NCBI GenBank assembly: GCA_036897445.1
Contig: JAYMTL010000112.1
Span: 1-64,000, forward strand
From: Pelargonium tetragonum
Lineage: Eukaryota > Streptophyta > Magnoliopsida > Geraniales > Geraniaceae
Direction: 5' to 3'
Length of the DNA stretch: 64,000 bases
Under the pieces are notes generated by a model. The model worked only from the letters and a program-made list of their open reading frames with translations, ran no database searches and had not been told where the DNA came from. Positions 41,498-51,009 of this stretch are shown here, one piece after another; the stretch's first letter is position 1, and the number at the start of each line of letters is the position of its first letter. Made by a program: the position numbers and the translations under genes.

Positions 41498-42017
41498 TAG
41501 AACCTTGAATAATTCTTAAAAGTTCAGGGGAGATAGGCGCTTACTATGAACAAGGAATATTTATCTTTTCCTTTTGCACTAGAGACTTAAATGAAACTAA
41601 GTAGAAAGGGCATTATGAAGTAAATAGGTATAGTGTCAACTATAAAAGAGTTCTCTCGGGTTTTCCGGAAAATCCGTGCCTCAATCCTAATATTAGATTA
41701 AGGAGGGCCCTTTCTTGTTTTCCCGATCCAGTAAGGCTTTCCCAATCTTAATGAAAAGGGAAGAAATTCTCTCAAAAGTCTAAGGGAATCCTTGTAAGGA
41801 ACACCATAAGTTTTGCTCTTCAACGAACCGCGGGCAAAGACCTTCCTCTCATTTTTGTGTTACTGTTTGTTTAGGATTTTCTATCTTTTCTTTACCTTAT
41901 TGGGAAAGGTTTACCCTTCTTATTTCTAAAGTGACCCCACTGGATTTCTTTTAGTTATTTACGCAAGGCACAGGAAATTCCGGATACCTAGATTCGAATT
42001 GCATTTTTATTAAAAAT

Positions 42018-42039
42018 TTTAAATGTTAAAACATTTAAA
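42018..42039. repeat. Perfect 10-bp inverted repeat, 2-nt spacer
   Basis: TTTAAATGTT-AA-AACATTTAAA in an otherwise unremarkable AT-rich stretch. Confidence 0.45.
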
Positions 42040-43059
42040 CCTGCAATTTTATCTTGTTTTGTTTGTCTTAAGAGCACTCCTTTTTTTATTAGTAGTAGCT
42101 GTCTCTTGTTGGTATCTGTAGTATTCTTCTTAAGGAGTACCCCTTTTTTCTTCTAGAGATTGTAGAAATAGTAGTAAATAAGATATAGCATTACAGTATA
42201 GAGAGTCCAGTAAGCCCCAGAGAGTAGTAGTATAGTGCGTTCCTTATCTTTCTTTAGTGTTTCTTTATAAAAAGAAAAGCATATGAACACCACTTGTTAA
42301 CTTAGTTGTTGTAGCTTATACTTGTTATCCTAGGCTAATGTTTTCTATCTAATTTATTGACCCTGTTACCGAATAAGGCATATGCATGCCACAAGCGAAG
42401 AAAACCCCTTATAGGACAAAATGACAAGTCTCCACTATAAAACGGATATCCTATAGCCGCAGGACTTTTAGGGGTTTACTAAACAGAAGCTGCCAGTAAG
42501 TAAGCAACAAAACTAAAAAGATACTTTACCCGGAAACTTTCTAATTACTAAATGTTACTCGCTTTAGTGCCTTTATTCTCTAAACCCAGCTTTAACCAGA
42601 ATATAATAGCACGTGAGTTCAAGTCGCAAATGCGCTTGCTTTGTTACTCTTTTTTAGACTAAACCCCTAAAGAAATTCCAATAAATATAAGCTTAATTTT
42701 ACAAAACCCCTGCTATTCTAAATTCCTTAGCTTGATTAGTTAGATCTGCTGTGAAGCCCTTGTTACTTATTTAACAAGAATTCGGAAAATCGCTTTAGTT
42801 ATGGAATTCCCTGTGATCCTGAGGAGTCAAAATCCCTTATAATTAGAATAAGTCTCCTTTTCTAACTTAATAAAACGAGTTACAATTAAAACAATTAAAG
42901 GCAGAGAGCTCTAGGAACTAAAAAAAGTCTTTAATACCTGGAAACGAAAACTCTTTTCTTAATATTATAACGGGCCAGACTTCCTTAGTTTTTACCGGAA
43001 ATAAAAGGCTTTCTAAAGTGCAGAATACAGAAATACAAAGGGTTATGATCCCTTCTACA

Positions 43060-43260
43060 AGGGACCTTTACTCTTATTCATCATACCTTGCTGCTTCTTA
43101 TGCCTACCCACCTTCTTAGCCATTAGAACTTCCGTATCCTATTCTGTAAACCTTTCTTATACGTACCTATCTTCTTAACTATAACTACACCTTTCTTAAG
43201 TGCTATACTATCTGCAGCTTACTCGCTTTCTTAAAAGCTAAGCTTCTCTTATTATTATCC
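43060..43260. other. Pyrimidine-rich island
   Basis: T/C-rich plus strand with TTCATCATACCTT (shared with about 14215), GCCTACCCACCTTCTTAG and CCTATCTTCTTAACTATAAC. Same texture as the other islands; no gene. Confidence 0.35.
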
Positions 43261-43587
43261 AGAATCAAGAAACCTAGAAATAAGAAACAGAGGAACACTT
43301 AAAAAAGGCAACTAAAATCTTTCTGTATCTTCCGCTTTAGAGCCTCGGGCAAGCAAAGCATAAAAATTCTTATAAAGCTCTTCTATTCTAGGAAACCTTG
43401 TAAGCTTTTAAGGAGCTTTTATGGCTCATTTGGCTCTAATATTTCTTAAAAAGCCCCTACGAGCCCGTTTCTAAAAACCACTGACTACAGAATGATGAGT
43501 ACCCAATATGAATAATGATTGTCAACCGTAAATATCAAACTTTCTCAAGGCCCCTATCCAGGTATAAATCCCATTGAGGAGATTCAT

Positions 43588-43609
43588 ACTCCAAATTAAA
43601 ATTTGGAGT
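43588..43609. repeat. Perfect 10-bp inverted repeat, 2-nt spacer
   Basis: ACTCCAAATT-AA-AATTTGGAGT. Same arm and spacer length as the element at 42018, but a different sequence. Confidence 0.45.
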
Positions 43610-44866
43610 CCTTAATTATTATTATTAGATTAGTCAAAATATATAACTAAAGTTTTTGCTAAAGGTACTACACTACCTTCACTAACCCAGGTGGAAGATA
43701 GAATGCGGGCTTCTTTTAGCAAGTAAGCATATAAAGTGCCTGATTAAAATAGAATACTTATCTAATCTTAACGATGTATCCACAAGATTTGTCAGTTCCC
43801 ACAAGGCGTATTGGCCTAATCTTTCTATATCTTGAACACACGTAGATATACACTCCCTAAAGTTGCTTTAGAAGCGACAGGGGCGTTGCTAATAATAATA
43901 AATAGAAGTGTTCTATTCCGAGAGTACATTTAAATAACTTCTTTAAGGATCCGACCCAAAGCCTTGACTAGTATTTGATATTGATAATTAGAGACGTAGC
44001 TCCTCCAGGGACACTACTGAAAGCCATGCAAAAGAAAAAGGGCCTCGTACTAATATAATTAAGGTAAGACGCCGAGCTTGAACGTAAATGGGTATAAAAA
44101 GAAGTATGCCGCGGGTCCGAGAGCTTACTTAAGGGTTGCTGCCCTTGCTCTTCTAAAACCAAGAATACTGAGCGGTAATAGGTTGAAACTTCTAACTATT
44201 TTAAACCTAGCCTTTCTTGAGTCACTAAGAACTTGTATAACTTTTCACTAAATCAAAGATTCTTAGATATAAAGCTAAAATAAGTAAGACTTATTACTAA
44301 CTATAAAGGAAGACCGCCCTACAGAGAGTAGATTTATGAGAAAATGTAAATGAAATCCTATAAATATACAGAGTAATGAAAGGCTTGCTATTAAAGCGAA
44401 GTACTCAACCTACTTTGTAACTAGGGAATTCCCTGGAGTATTTTGTACGAGTTTTGAGTAAAGGGGTCTGCTGGATACTTGTTAGTTAGTGATTCTTTTT
44501 CGTCTTATAGGAACCTTGTATACTTCCTATACTCAGTAAAAATAAACAACTTTTTTCTACTAAATTAACAAGATAGCTTGAAATCTCTTTAACAAGTCCT
44601 TCAGAATTGAAAGCCTTGGAATAGTCTCCTTCCTTACTTCCTGAATTTAGTAAAAAGAGGGAGTCTGTAGTTAAAAAGTAAGCTTTCTCGAAGGAGTTTC
44701 TTTAACCAATTATTTTAATGTAGGGAAGTGTCCTAAATTAGATTTAGAAGATTCTTTGCCTTTCTTGAGGCCAAGTAGTCTCCTCATCGGTGTTAAAGGT
44801 CTTAGGAGTTTTCAAGCGGGGTGGCTTTATTCTTTAGTAGAATTTCCTGTGTTCTTTGAATAGTCT

Positions 44867-44884
44867 CCTTTTTATATAAAAAGG
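44867..44884. repeat. Perfect 18-bp palindrome
   Basis: CCTTTTTATATAAAAAGG, a self-complementary site with a TATA centre. The inverted-repeat arms at 9190 and 9340 hold a similar TTTTTATATAAA core. Confidence 0.45.
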
Positions 44885-45821
44885 CCCCTTCCCTTTAATA
44901 ATCAGTCTAAAAAAAGCAAGTAAAAAAAGGGGGATTACTTATGAGAAAACCACACATTCAAGTAGGATTTGACAAGGAGCTCTCAAAAGGGCGCGCCCAG
45001 ATATGTATTAAATAACTGGATTGTCGATAACTTTAAGCACTTAGGTGTAACTCTAGACTCAGTACTTCCAAGTATCTCCATAAGTGAGACCCTTCTATAA
45101 AATTTGTATAAAGATTGAACCCTTTTCGGCATATCCAAAAAAGTCAATTTATATACAGTCCTATAGTTAGAAGTTTTTATACTCGGCTTTACCGGGACTT
45201 TTTAGATTCTAACCTCTAAATTTCGTTTCGTTAATTGCTCTTTCTGAGACTTTTCTGTCTATTTTGTATAAACAAGGGTTCCTTATACTAAGAAAATAAA
45301 AAAGCCTCCGCCTTTTACTAAGTTGGTGCTTTGAAAAGTCTTCCCTTTAGCAGGGGGTCTTTTTAGAGTAAAAGAGCATTACCTGTATGCTATACAACTA
45401 AGAATCCTAAATTTCGGTCATGTAGCGATCTTGTTTTTCTGGAGGAGTTCCAATGTGAGGGCCTTACTTACCAAAACGACCCTTTATGTAGTACCCATTG
45501 AATGAGAAAGAACCCCTACCTTTAGTGTAAAACCTGTCTCTTGAGGGAAAACTCTCAGTCTTAGGATGCACTAGATCTTGTAAAACTGTCAATTCCATCA
45601 GACTAAGCGACCCCCGGTGTAAAGTCTTTTAGTTATGCGTTAAAAAGGACACCCTTGAAAGTCAAAAGGCTAACTCTGCACTACTCCAGTAAGGTTGTAT
45701 GCAATGCTTAGTATGTCCGTGTTTTAATCATGGGCTTACGATAGAATAAATAGGACGTAATTTCATATTCCAAGGGGTCTGCTCCGGAAATAAGGGCTGT
45801 TTAACTAAGTCCTTTTCCGCT

Positions 45822-45844
45822 TGAAAACAATCTTTTTGTTTTCA
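45822..45844. repeat. Perfect 9-bp hairpin, 5-nt loop
   Basis: TGAAAACAA-TCTTT-TTGTTTTCA. A good RNA stem-loop shape, but with no gene next to it. Confidence 0.4.
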
Positions 45845-46580
45845 GAAAGGTAATCATAATGTAATCTAGGAATCCTATAATAAAAGGGTTTTTCCTTAAC
45901 GTTACAAAGAAGTTTTCAGTATCTTAACGTGGGATATGAGACTCAAATCTATGGCACCTTGTTCTTGATTTAACATAAAGTTACTTAGTTCGCTTTTTCA
46001 GATACTTTACTTATAACTTAAGAATTTCCTTTTTGGTAAAGTTTACACAATGGATACGGGATTAAACACCGGCTATATTTTATTTGGGTGCTCTATTAAT
46101 TACATTACCTTAGGTCAAAAAGAAAGATATATTGTATTGATATACCTAGCTAAAAAGTTTTGCAAAAAAACAAGAAACACTTCTTTACTATGTCTGCGAT
46201 TAACCCGTGGATTTTACATCAAAAAGAGTTTGTAGACTATATTAGATTCGACGCAAAGTAAAAAACTGCAGTCCTACCAGATTCTATTATGTTTAAGTCA
46301 ATTCCTACCGGCATTTCAGAGCTATATTAACATATCTATATCTGTATCCCCGCTTTAGACCCGTTCTAACTAAAACAAAATGAAAGAGGAAGATCTACTT
46401 ATAAACATTCTATACAACTTCGATTCTTTATCAAAACGGAGCTCTTTATTTAGGAAGACTTTTCCTTATTATTTCCATAAAGTTTTAGCACCCACTCGTT
46501 CGGCAGATAAAACCTTTACAAACTACAAGGCGTAGAAAGGGGGTCTCTTATGGATATCCAACTAAATCTGAAGAATACTC

Positions 46581-46629
46581 TTTATACAAATTTGTGGGCC
46601 AAGTTCCACCCAAATTTGCTTGTATAAAA
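46581..46629. repeat. Imperfect long hairpin
   Basis: TTTATACAA pairs with TTGTATAAA at the ends, continued by AATTTG/CAAATT with a 3-nt bulge, and GTGG/CCAC around the loop. The whole 49-nt stretch folds on itself. It is isolated from any gene. Confidence 0.45.
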
Positions 46630-46904
46630 TCCTTAGGAAGTCTTGTGCCTTGGGTTCAGCCCGTCAAAATTCACTGTTCAGGTGACTCAATTGGATTTCT
46701 TCTTAACTTAGTTATACCTAGTCTCTCGCCAGACCTTTGAACTTTACACCTTTTTCTAAGTTTCCCTATCCAGCAATAAAAGGATGAATTTAGGAGTTTG
46801 TATCCTTTAGGGTATCCGGGAGCTCATAACAGAAGCCTTAGAATCCTCTTTTAATTAATCTTGATTTTTCACGAATCAAAAATAGAAAAAGCTTGATATT
46901 TGGA

Positions 46905-46925
46905 GGTGTGTAAATTTTACACACC
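46905..46925. repeat. Perfect 10-bp palindromic hairpin
   Basis: GGTGTGTAAA, one T, then TTTACACACC. About 280 bp downstream of the hairpin at 46581. Too tight a loop for a DNA cruciform without opening inner pairs; as RNA it would form a stem of about 8 bp. Confidence 0.45.
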
Positions 46926-48770
46926 CTATACCCGCAAAGAAAACCTTTTAAAGATTCGGACATCGTTTTAGGAAAATAAGCCATTCATCAATAAGGCGTA
47001 GAGAGTAGTACTTACTTCTATTTTTCACAAATTTGTTAAAAGCTAGACCTATAAATTAAATAAAGTCTTTCTTATCTTACGTGTCGGAATTCAAAGTTTT
47101 TATGAGTTGTTTGCATACAAAGTCTTGCTTTAATCTCAGTCCTACGCCGCAATGCTGGGTTTCCCTTCCTATCAGACTAAGGTACCTCATGTAAGCAGTT
47201 ACAAATTGAAGTCTCTTTCGTAGAGTTAGTAAAAAGCTAGCGCCCCCTGCCTCTAGTGGAACTTTGTACTCTTATTTATTTTATACTGCCAATTCGTGCA
47301 GTATCCGTCTTAACTAAGCGCAACTTTTCCTTAAAGTACTATACCAAGGAATTCTCCTAAAAATTTCTTATAAGTAACTCTTTATTTTCTAAAGGGTCTC
47401 TAATGCAATAGGTACAGAACTTTCTATTTATATACAGGGGTCCCTTTCACAATTCAACAAGGATTTCTTACGAGTTAGGTTAAGTTGTATAAAAGCTTGG
47501 ATATAGGTTAGTTCTATCTATAGGATTTTTTCAAACCTTTTCCATTAGACCTAGTGGCGCTTTTTTAAAAAGACATAAAGCAGTTCTCTCCTAATATTAG
47601 GTAACCTACTACTTACTCTGGTTTACTCACTAAATTGAAGTAAGAGTGTTTGATACATAAAAATGAAGTTCTTCTATAATCTAAAGATTACCTTTTTTTA
47701 GTTTACCCGCACTTGTAGGAGCTTCTCCAACGACCTCGGGTTAATTTGTTACATTGTAAGCAACACCCCTTCAGAAATCGGGAGGAAAGAGACTTTTTTA
47801 AAAGCTGCGAAAAGCTTTGCTTAAATTAAGCCTTGCCTAAGGTCTTTATGAAGCTTTATTCCTGGGTTCCAAGCAGTCCTTGTACAAAGGGCGTAGATCT
47901 ACGAGAGCTATTTGTATTTGACACCGGGGCACTTGGCAAATAGAGTTTATGAAATCGCTCAGATTCCGACGGAAAAATGAAGTCTCTACCTAGGAAAAGG
48001 TTTTCTCTATTTTAGGATTTAGATCCCCTTTATACCACAAACTAAAGGACTTCCCAGGATTCCCGCCGTTATAACGAATTTAAGTTATGAGTTACTACGC
48101 CTTGAACCGAACAGATAATTCTCCCCTTAAAAGTTTGACTAAAGTCTTTATCTTTATAGAGAATTTCCTAGGTTCAAGACTCCTCGTAAGAGATACTTTA
48201 TACCTACCAAATTTCAATAAAGAAAGGCCCTTCTTAAACTTAAATAAGAAAATCCTGCTCCTCTTTAATTTCAAGTTTTTTTTCTGCTCAATTCCAAAAA
48301 GGAACACACTAAAACCAGGATCTTATTCATATTTTTAGCTTGTTAAAAAAGAGAGCATACTAACTCTGTGTACTTGTAGAGAATAAAAGTGTCCCAGAAC
48401 TGGTAGAACAGACAGAGTTATTTTAGAAAATTTTTCTAAACTTTACTGACATGCTTGTACTTTTCTTGTAAAGGCTTTGGTTTCTTACGAGTAGTCCAAC
48501 TTGAACAAAAAGTACTTAAGTTTCTAGCGGGTTACTTGGCGTCATTCTAATTTATACCCAGTTACATTCCACTACTTTTGCTTTGGAGTACAGAGTCTTT
48601 TTCTTTAGAGATAGCAGCCCCTGCAAGTTTCAGGATTTCTTAGTTTGACCCTTTTTTTGTAAGCTTATCAACCAAATTACAGAATCCTGCAGAAATTCTC
48701 TGATATTAAAGGGCGAGAATTAAGCCTTAGAATAAAGGAATAAGGAACCGGTTTAGTAGGCGTTTTCTTC

Positions 48771-48786
48771 CTTGCTAAAAAGCAAG
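48771..48786 (-). terminator. 3' stem-loop after cob-cox2
   Basis: Perfect 6-bp stem (CTTGCT/AGCAAG) with a 4-nt loop, 36-51 nt past the stop codon. Plant mitochondrial mRNAs often end at or near stem-loops that block exonucleases. Here it could set the 3' end of the fused transcript. The stem is short, so this is tentative. Confidence 0.35.
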
Positions 48787-48821
48787 CCCCAGGTTTCCTT
48801 TAACGTTTTTGTAGATAAAAA

Positions 48822-49571
48822 TTAACCTAATAATTGATTCGAGACCCAAGAGGCATAGACCTCTCTCGAAACCGATTCCACGACGATCGGCATAAAGCCA
48901 TGATTCGTACCACATATCTCACTGCACTGACCATAAAAGACACCCTCTCGGTCTATAAATGTTGTCAGCTGATTCAAACGACCCGGTACTGCGTCGCATT
49001 TCACACCCAATGAAGGCATCGCCCAACTATGAAGCACGTCCGCTGAGGTCACTATCAACCTAATATGAGAACTCTCAGGCACAACTACCCGATTGTCCAC
49101 CTCTAATAAACGTAATGCACCAGAATCTAAATCCTCCTCTGAAAGCATGTAACTGTCAAATAGAAGCGAGTCCTCATCCGAACTCATATAATCAGAATAC
49201 TCATAAGTCCAATACCACTGATGACCTATCGCTTTTATAGTCATTGCTGGATTGACCACTATCTCATCCATTGAATATAAAAGAGCAAATGACGGAATCG
49301 CTATGAACATTAAAATGAGCGAAGGGATGATAGTCCAAATAATCTCGAGAGTCGTTCCGTGAACAACCCTTTGTGGTAGACTATTTCTCTTCTGTCCAAA
49401 ATGCCACAAAGCACGAGCTAAGACCCACAAGACAAAGACTAAGATAATCATCAGAAAGAAAAAGATATCATGATGTAGGGCAACAATTCCTTGCATCATA
49501 GGTGTTGCTGGATCTTGAAATCCCACTTGCCAAGGTTCGGCAACATCACAAAAAGCTGTGAGTTTAGGAGC
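48822..49571 (-). other. cox2: COX2 module of the fusion (complex IV)
   Basis: Residues 377-625. COX2 accepts electrons from cytochrome c through its CuA centre, which faces the intermembrane space, and passes them to COX1. The homology starts at about [10 protein letters not shown] (382-391), equivalent to the plant CDAAEPWQLGFQD start, so the usual leader is missing and cytochrome b precedes it directly. All six CuA-region ligands are present. The acidic insertion between the aromatic segment and [11 protein letters not shown] is kept, with the spacing of plant COX2. The C-terminus WVSNQLLG matches the plant end within a few residues. There is no Met between residue 376 and the start of the homology; the first are M401 and M402, inside the conserved region, so separate AUG initiation would lose conserved sequence. 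Confidence 0.95.
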
Positions 49572-50699
49572 CCTTCCTAAGAGCGCGGTGAATAGAAAGA
49601 ACAAAAAGAAGACTACAGAAGCCACTTGCCCTATAGTTACAAAAGGAGCTTCGACAGGTTGGCAGCCTATCCAGCCTAATAAGAAACAATCTGCCAATAA
49701 CAAGAAAAAGAGACCCTGATACACAGGTCGGAAACTCGAACTACGAACATAGCCACTCACAAAGGGCAATGACAACAAACAGATAAAGACGAGCGCTATT
49801 GCGGCTACACCTGCAGCCTTATCTGGAATACTACGAAGAATGGCATAAATTGGCAGGAAATACCATTCGGGAACTATGTGAGGCGGCGTAGACATAGGAT
49901 TCGCGGGTATATAATTGTCGGGGTGCCCTAAGACGTTAGGAGCATAAAAGACCCAAAAAGCAAAAAAGATAGCAAAGAGCACCCATCCTACCAAGTCCTT
50001 CACATAAAAATAAGGATAAAAAGGAATCTTATCCATCTCCGGATTGATACCCAGAGGATTATTCGAGCCATATTGATGCAAGGCAGCCAAATGAAGAAGA
50101 CTGGCACCCACTATCACAAAAGGAAGTAAGTAATGCAAACTAAAGAAACGATTCAAAGTTGCATTGTCCACTGAAAAGCCACCCCAGAGCCAGGTCACTA
50201 TGCTATCCCCAATTACTGGTATAGCACTTGCTAAGCTTGTTATCACTGTAGCTCCCCAAAAGCTCATCTGACCCCAGGGCAAGACATAGCCAATAAAAGC
50301 TGTTATTATCATTAATAAAAAGATAATAACTCCAATACACCAAACGAATTCTCTTGGACTACTGTAACTCGCATAATAGATTCCCCGAAAGATATGTAAA
50401 TAGACTACTATGAAGAACATACTTGCTCCATTTGCGTGTATGTATCGAATAAGCCAACCTCCTTGAACGTCTCTCATTATGTGTTCAACACTGTTGAAGG
50501 CAAGCTCAATGTGCGGTGTATAATGCATCGCTAGAAAGATGCCCGTAATGATTTGAATGACTAAGCAAATACCAGCTAAGGATCCGAAACCCCAGAGATA
50601 ACTAAGATTGCTTGGAGTGGGGTAATCCACAAGGTGCTGGTTTATCGTAGAAAGTGCAGGTTGTTTAAGAACGGACAATCTTTGTTTTGTTAGAGCCAT
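48822..50699 (-). CDS. cob-cox2: Fused apocytochrome b - cytochrome c oxidase subunit 2
   Basis: Continuous 625-residue frame with TAA stop. Residues 1-376 are cytochrome b: haem ligands H88/H102 and H189/H203 (each pair 14 apart), the Qo-site PEWY at 277-280, and eight predicted membrane helices. Residues about 382-625 are COX2: two membrane helices (about 412-432 and 452-477), the aromatic stretch W495-Y499, and CuA ligands H557, C592, E594, C596, H600 and M603, with the family's 35-residue H-to-C spacing. The start chosen is the ATG of MALTKQRLS, where homologues begin; an ATG six codons upstream would add a Lys-rich MIKKKK with no counterpart. Relative to plant proteins, cytochrome b lacks its last ~15 residues and COX2 its first ~10. 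There is no intron, although plant cox2 commonly has one or two. Trp497 is encoded as TGG, where many seed plants need editing. Such a frame is not expected by chance. Identity is very sure; whether the product stays fused is unknown. Confidence 0.97.
   Translation of the reverse strand: MALTKQRLSVLKQPALSTINQHLVDYPTPSNLSYLWGFGSLAGICLVIQIITGIFLAMHYTPHIELAFNSVEHIMRDVQGGWLIRYIHANGASMFFIVVYLHIFRGIYYASYSSPREFVWCIGVIIFLLMIITAFIGYVLPWGQMSFWGATVITSLASAIPVIGDSIVTWLWGGFSVDNATLNRFFSLHYLLPFVIVGASLLHLAALHQYGSNNPLGINPEMDKIPFYPYFYVKDLVGWVLFAIFFAFWVFYAPNVLGHPDNYIPANPMSTPPHIVPEWYFLPIYAILRSIPDKAAGVAAIALVFICLLSLPFVSGYVRSSSFRPVYQGLFFLLLADCFLLGWIGCQPVEAPFVTIGQVASVVFFLFFLFTALLGRAPKLTAFCDVAEPWQVGFQDPATPMMQGIVALHHDIFFFLMIILVFVLWVLARALWHFGQKRNSLPQRVVHGTTLEIIWTIIPSLILMFIAIPSFALLYSMDEIVVNPAMTIKAIGHQWYWTYEYSDYMSSDEDSLLFDSYMLSEEDLDSGALRLLEVDNRVVVPESSHIRLIVTSADVLHSWAMPSLGVKCDAVPGRLNQLTTFIDREGVFYGQCSEICGTNHGFMPIVVESVSREVYASWVSNQLLG
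49572..50699 (-). other. cob: Cytochrome b module of the fusion (complex III)
   Basis: Residues 1-376 of the fused product. Cytochrome b carries haems bL and bH and the Qo and Qi quinone sites of the bc1 complex in the inner membrane. Helices lie roughly at 38-58, 82-106, 117-138, 184-208, 232-254, 292-314, 327-345 and 353-374. The four haem histidines, the HANGAS segment after H88, and PEWY are intact. Compared with vascular-plant cytochrome b there is a one-residue deletion near [15 protein letters not shown] (residues 311-325). The usual hydrophilic tail after the last helix is replaced by COX2. Residues often restored by C-to-U editing in plants are already encoded (for example [10 protein letters not shown] at 135-144). 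All catalytic features seem present, so this half looks functional. Confidence 0.95.
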
Positions 50700-50800
50700 T
50701 TTCTTTTTTTTTATCATAAGTTTTTTCTTCTTTTTTCAAGAAGCCTTATTAGAAAGCAAAAGGAAGATTAGAAAAGAAGAAAAAAAAAGAAAGAAAATAG
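50700..50800 (-). promoter_or_regulatory. 5' leader of cob-cox2 with purine/pyrimidine inverted repeat
   Basis: Immediately upstream of the chosen start, the leader consists almost only of A/G runs and then T/C runs. A perfect 14-bp inverted repeat joins 50721-50734 with 50772-50785 (loop 37 nt), extendable by one G-U pair. In the minus-strand transcript the stem lies about 20-90 nt before the ATG, so it could affect ribosome access, bind a helicase or PPR-type protein, or mark a processed 5' end. Function is inference; the repeat itself is read directly. I found no clear CRTA-type plant mitochondrial promoter nearby. Confidence 0.4.
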
Positions 50801-50819
50801 ACTAAAGAGAAGCTAGCCA

Positions 50820-51009
50820 ACAATTCTTCATGAATGAGATCCTTTATCAAGTTGAGTCATAGTTTGAATAATGCATATCGATTAGAAGGGACAGATTGAT
50901 TATAGGGTTGGTCAGTTCCTATACCTAATAGATCTCCCATTCGAACCCACAGAATCCGACTGAAATGACTAATGACGTAACAAAAAGAACTTCGTACCTC
51001 TAAGAGCAC
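50820..51009 (-). other. Upstream flank of cob-cox2 with a short open frame
   Basis: This segment lacks the A/T runs and short GC palindromes typical of the rest of the window. On the minus strand it is open from 51009 down to a TGA at 50857-50859. An ATG at 50940 gives a 27-residue peptide beginning MGDLLGIGTDQPYNQ. I do not recognise the peptide. It could be conserved 5' flanking sequence of the gene, a remnant of an upstream gene (rpl5-rps14-cob is an ancestral plant cluster, but I see no match to either), or chance. Confidence 0.25.

Larger units (their letters stand above)
34701..48770. other. Gene-free stretch
   Basis: Apart from the islands, hairpins and tRNA-like fragments listed separately, I see no gene. 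T-arm-like motifs also occur on the minus strand near 37562 and 37745. Overlapping frames on both strands at 48087-48338 are short and unrecognised. Confidence 0.5.

Noticed and set aside
48087-48338. Overlapping ORFs on both strands just downstream of cob-cox2
   Set aside because: 70-83 codons on opposite strands of the same DNA, neither resembling a known mitochondrial protein.
50700-50717. Upstream ATG giving an MIKKKK extension to cytochrome b
   Set aside because: The six extra codons arise from the A-rich leader; homologous proteins begin at the MALTKQRLS position.
50881-50950. Possible tRNA at the GGGTTCGAATGGG motif (minus strand) upstream of the gene
   Set aside because: The T-loop-like motif has no matching stem and no D or anticodon arm in the right place.
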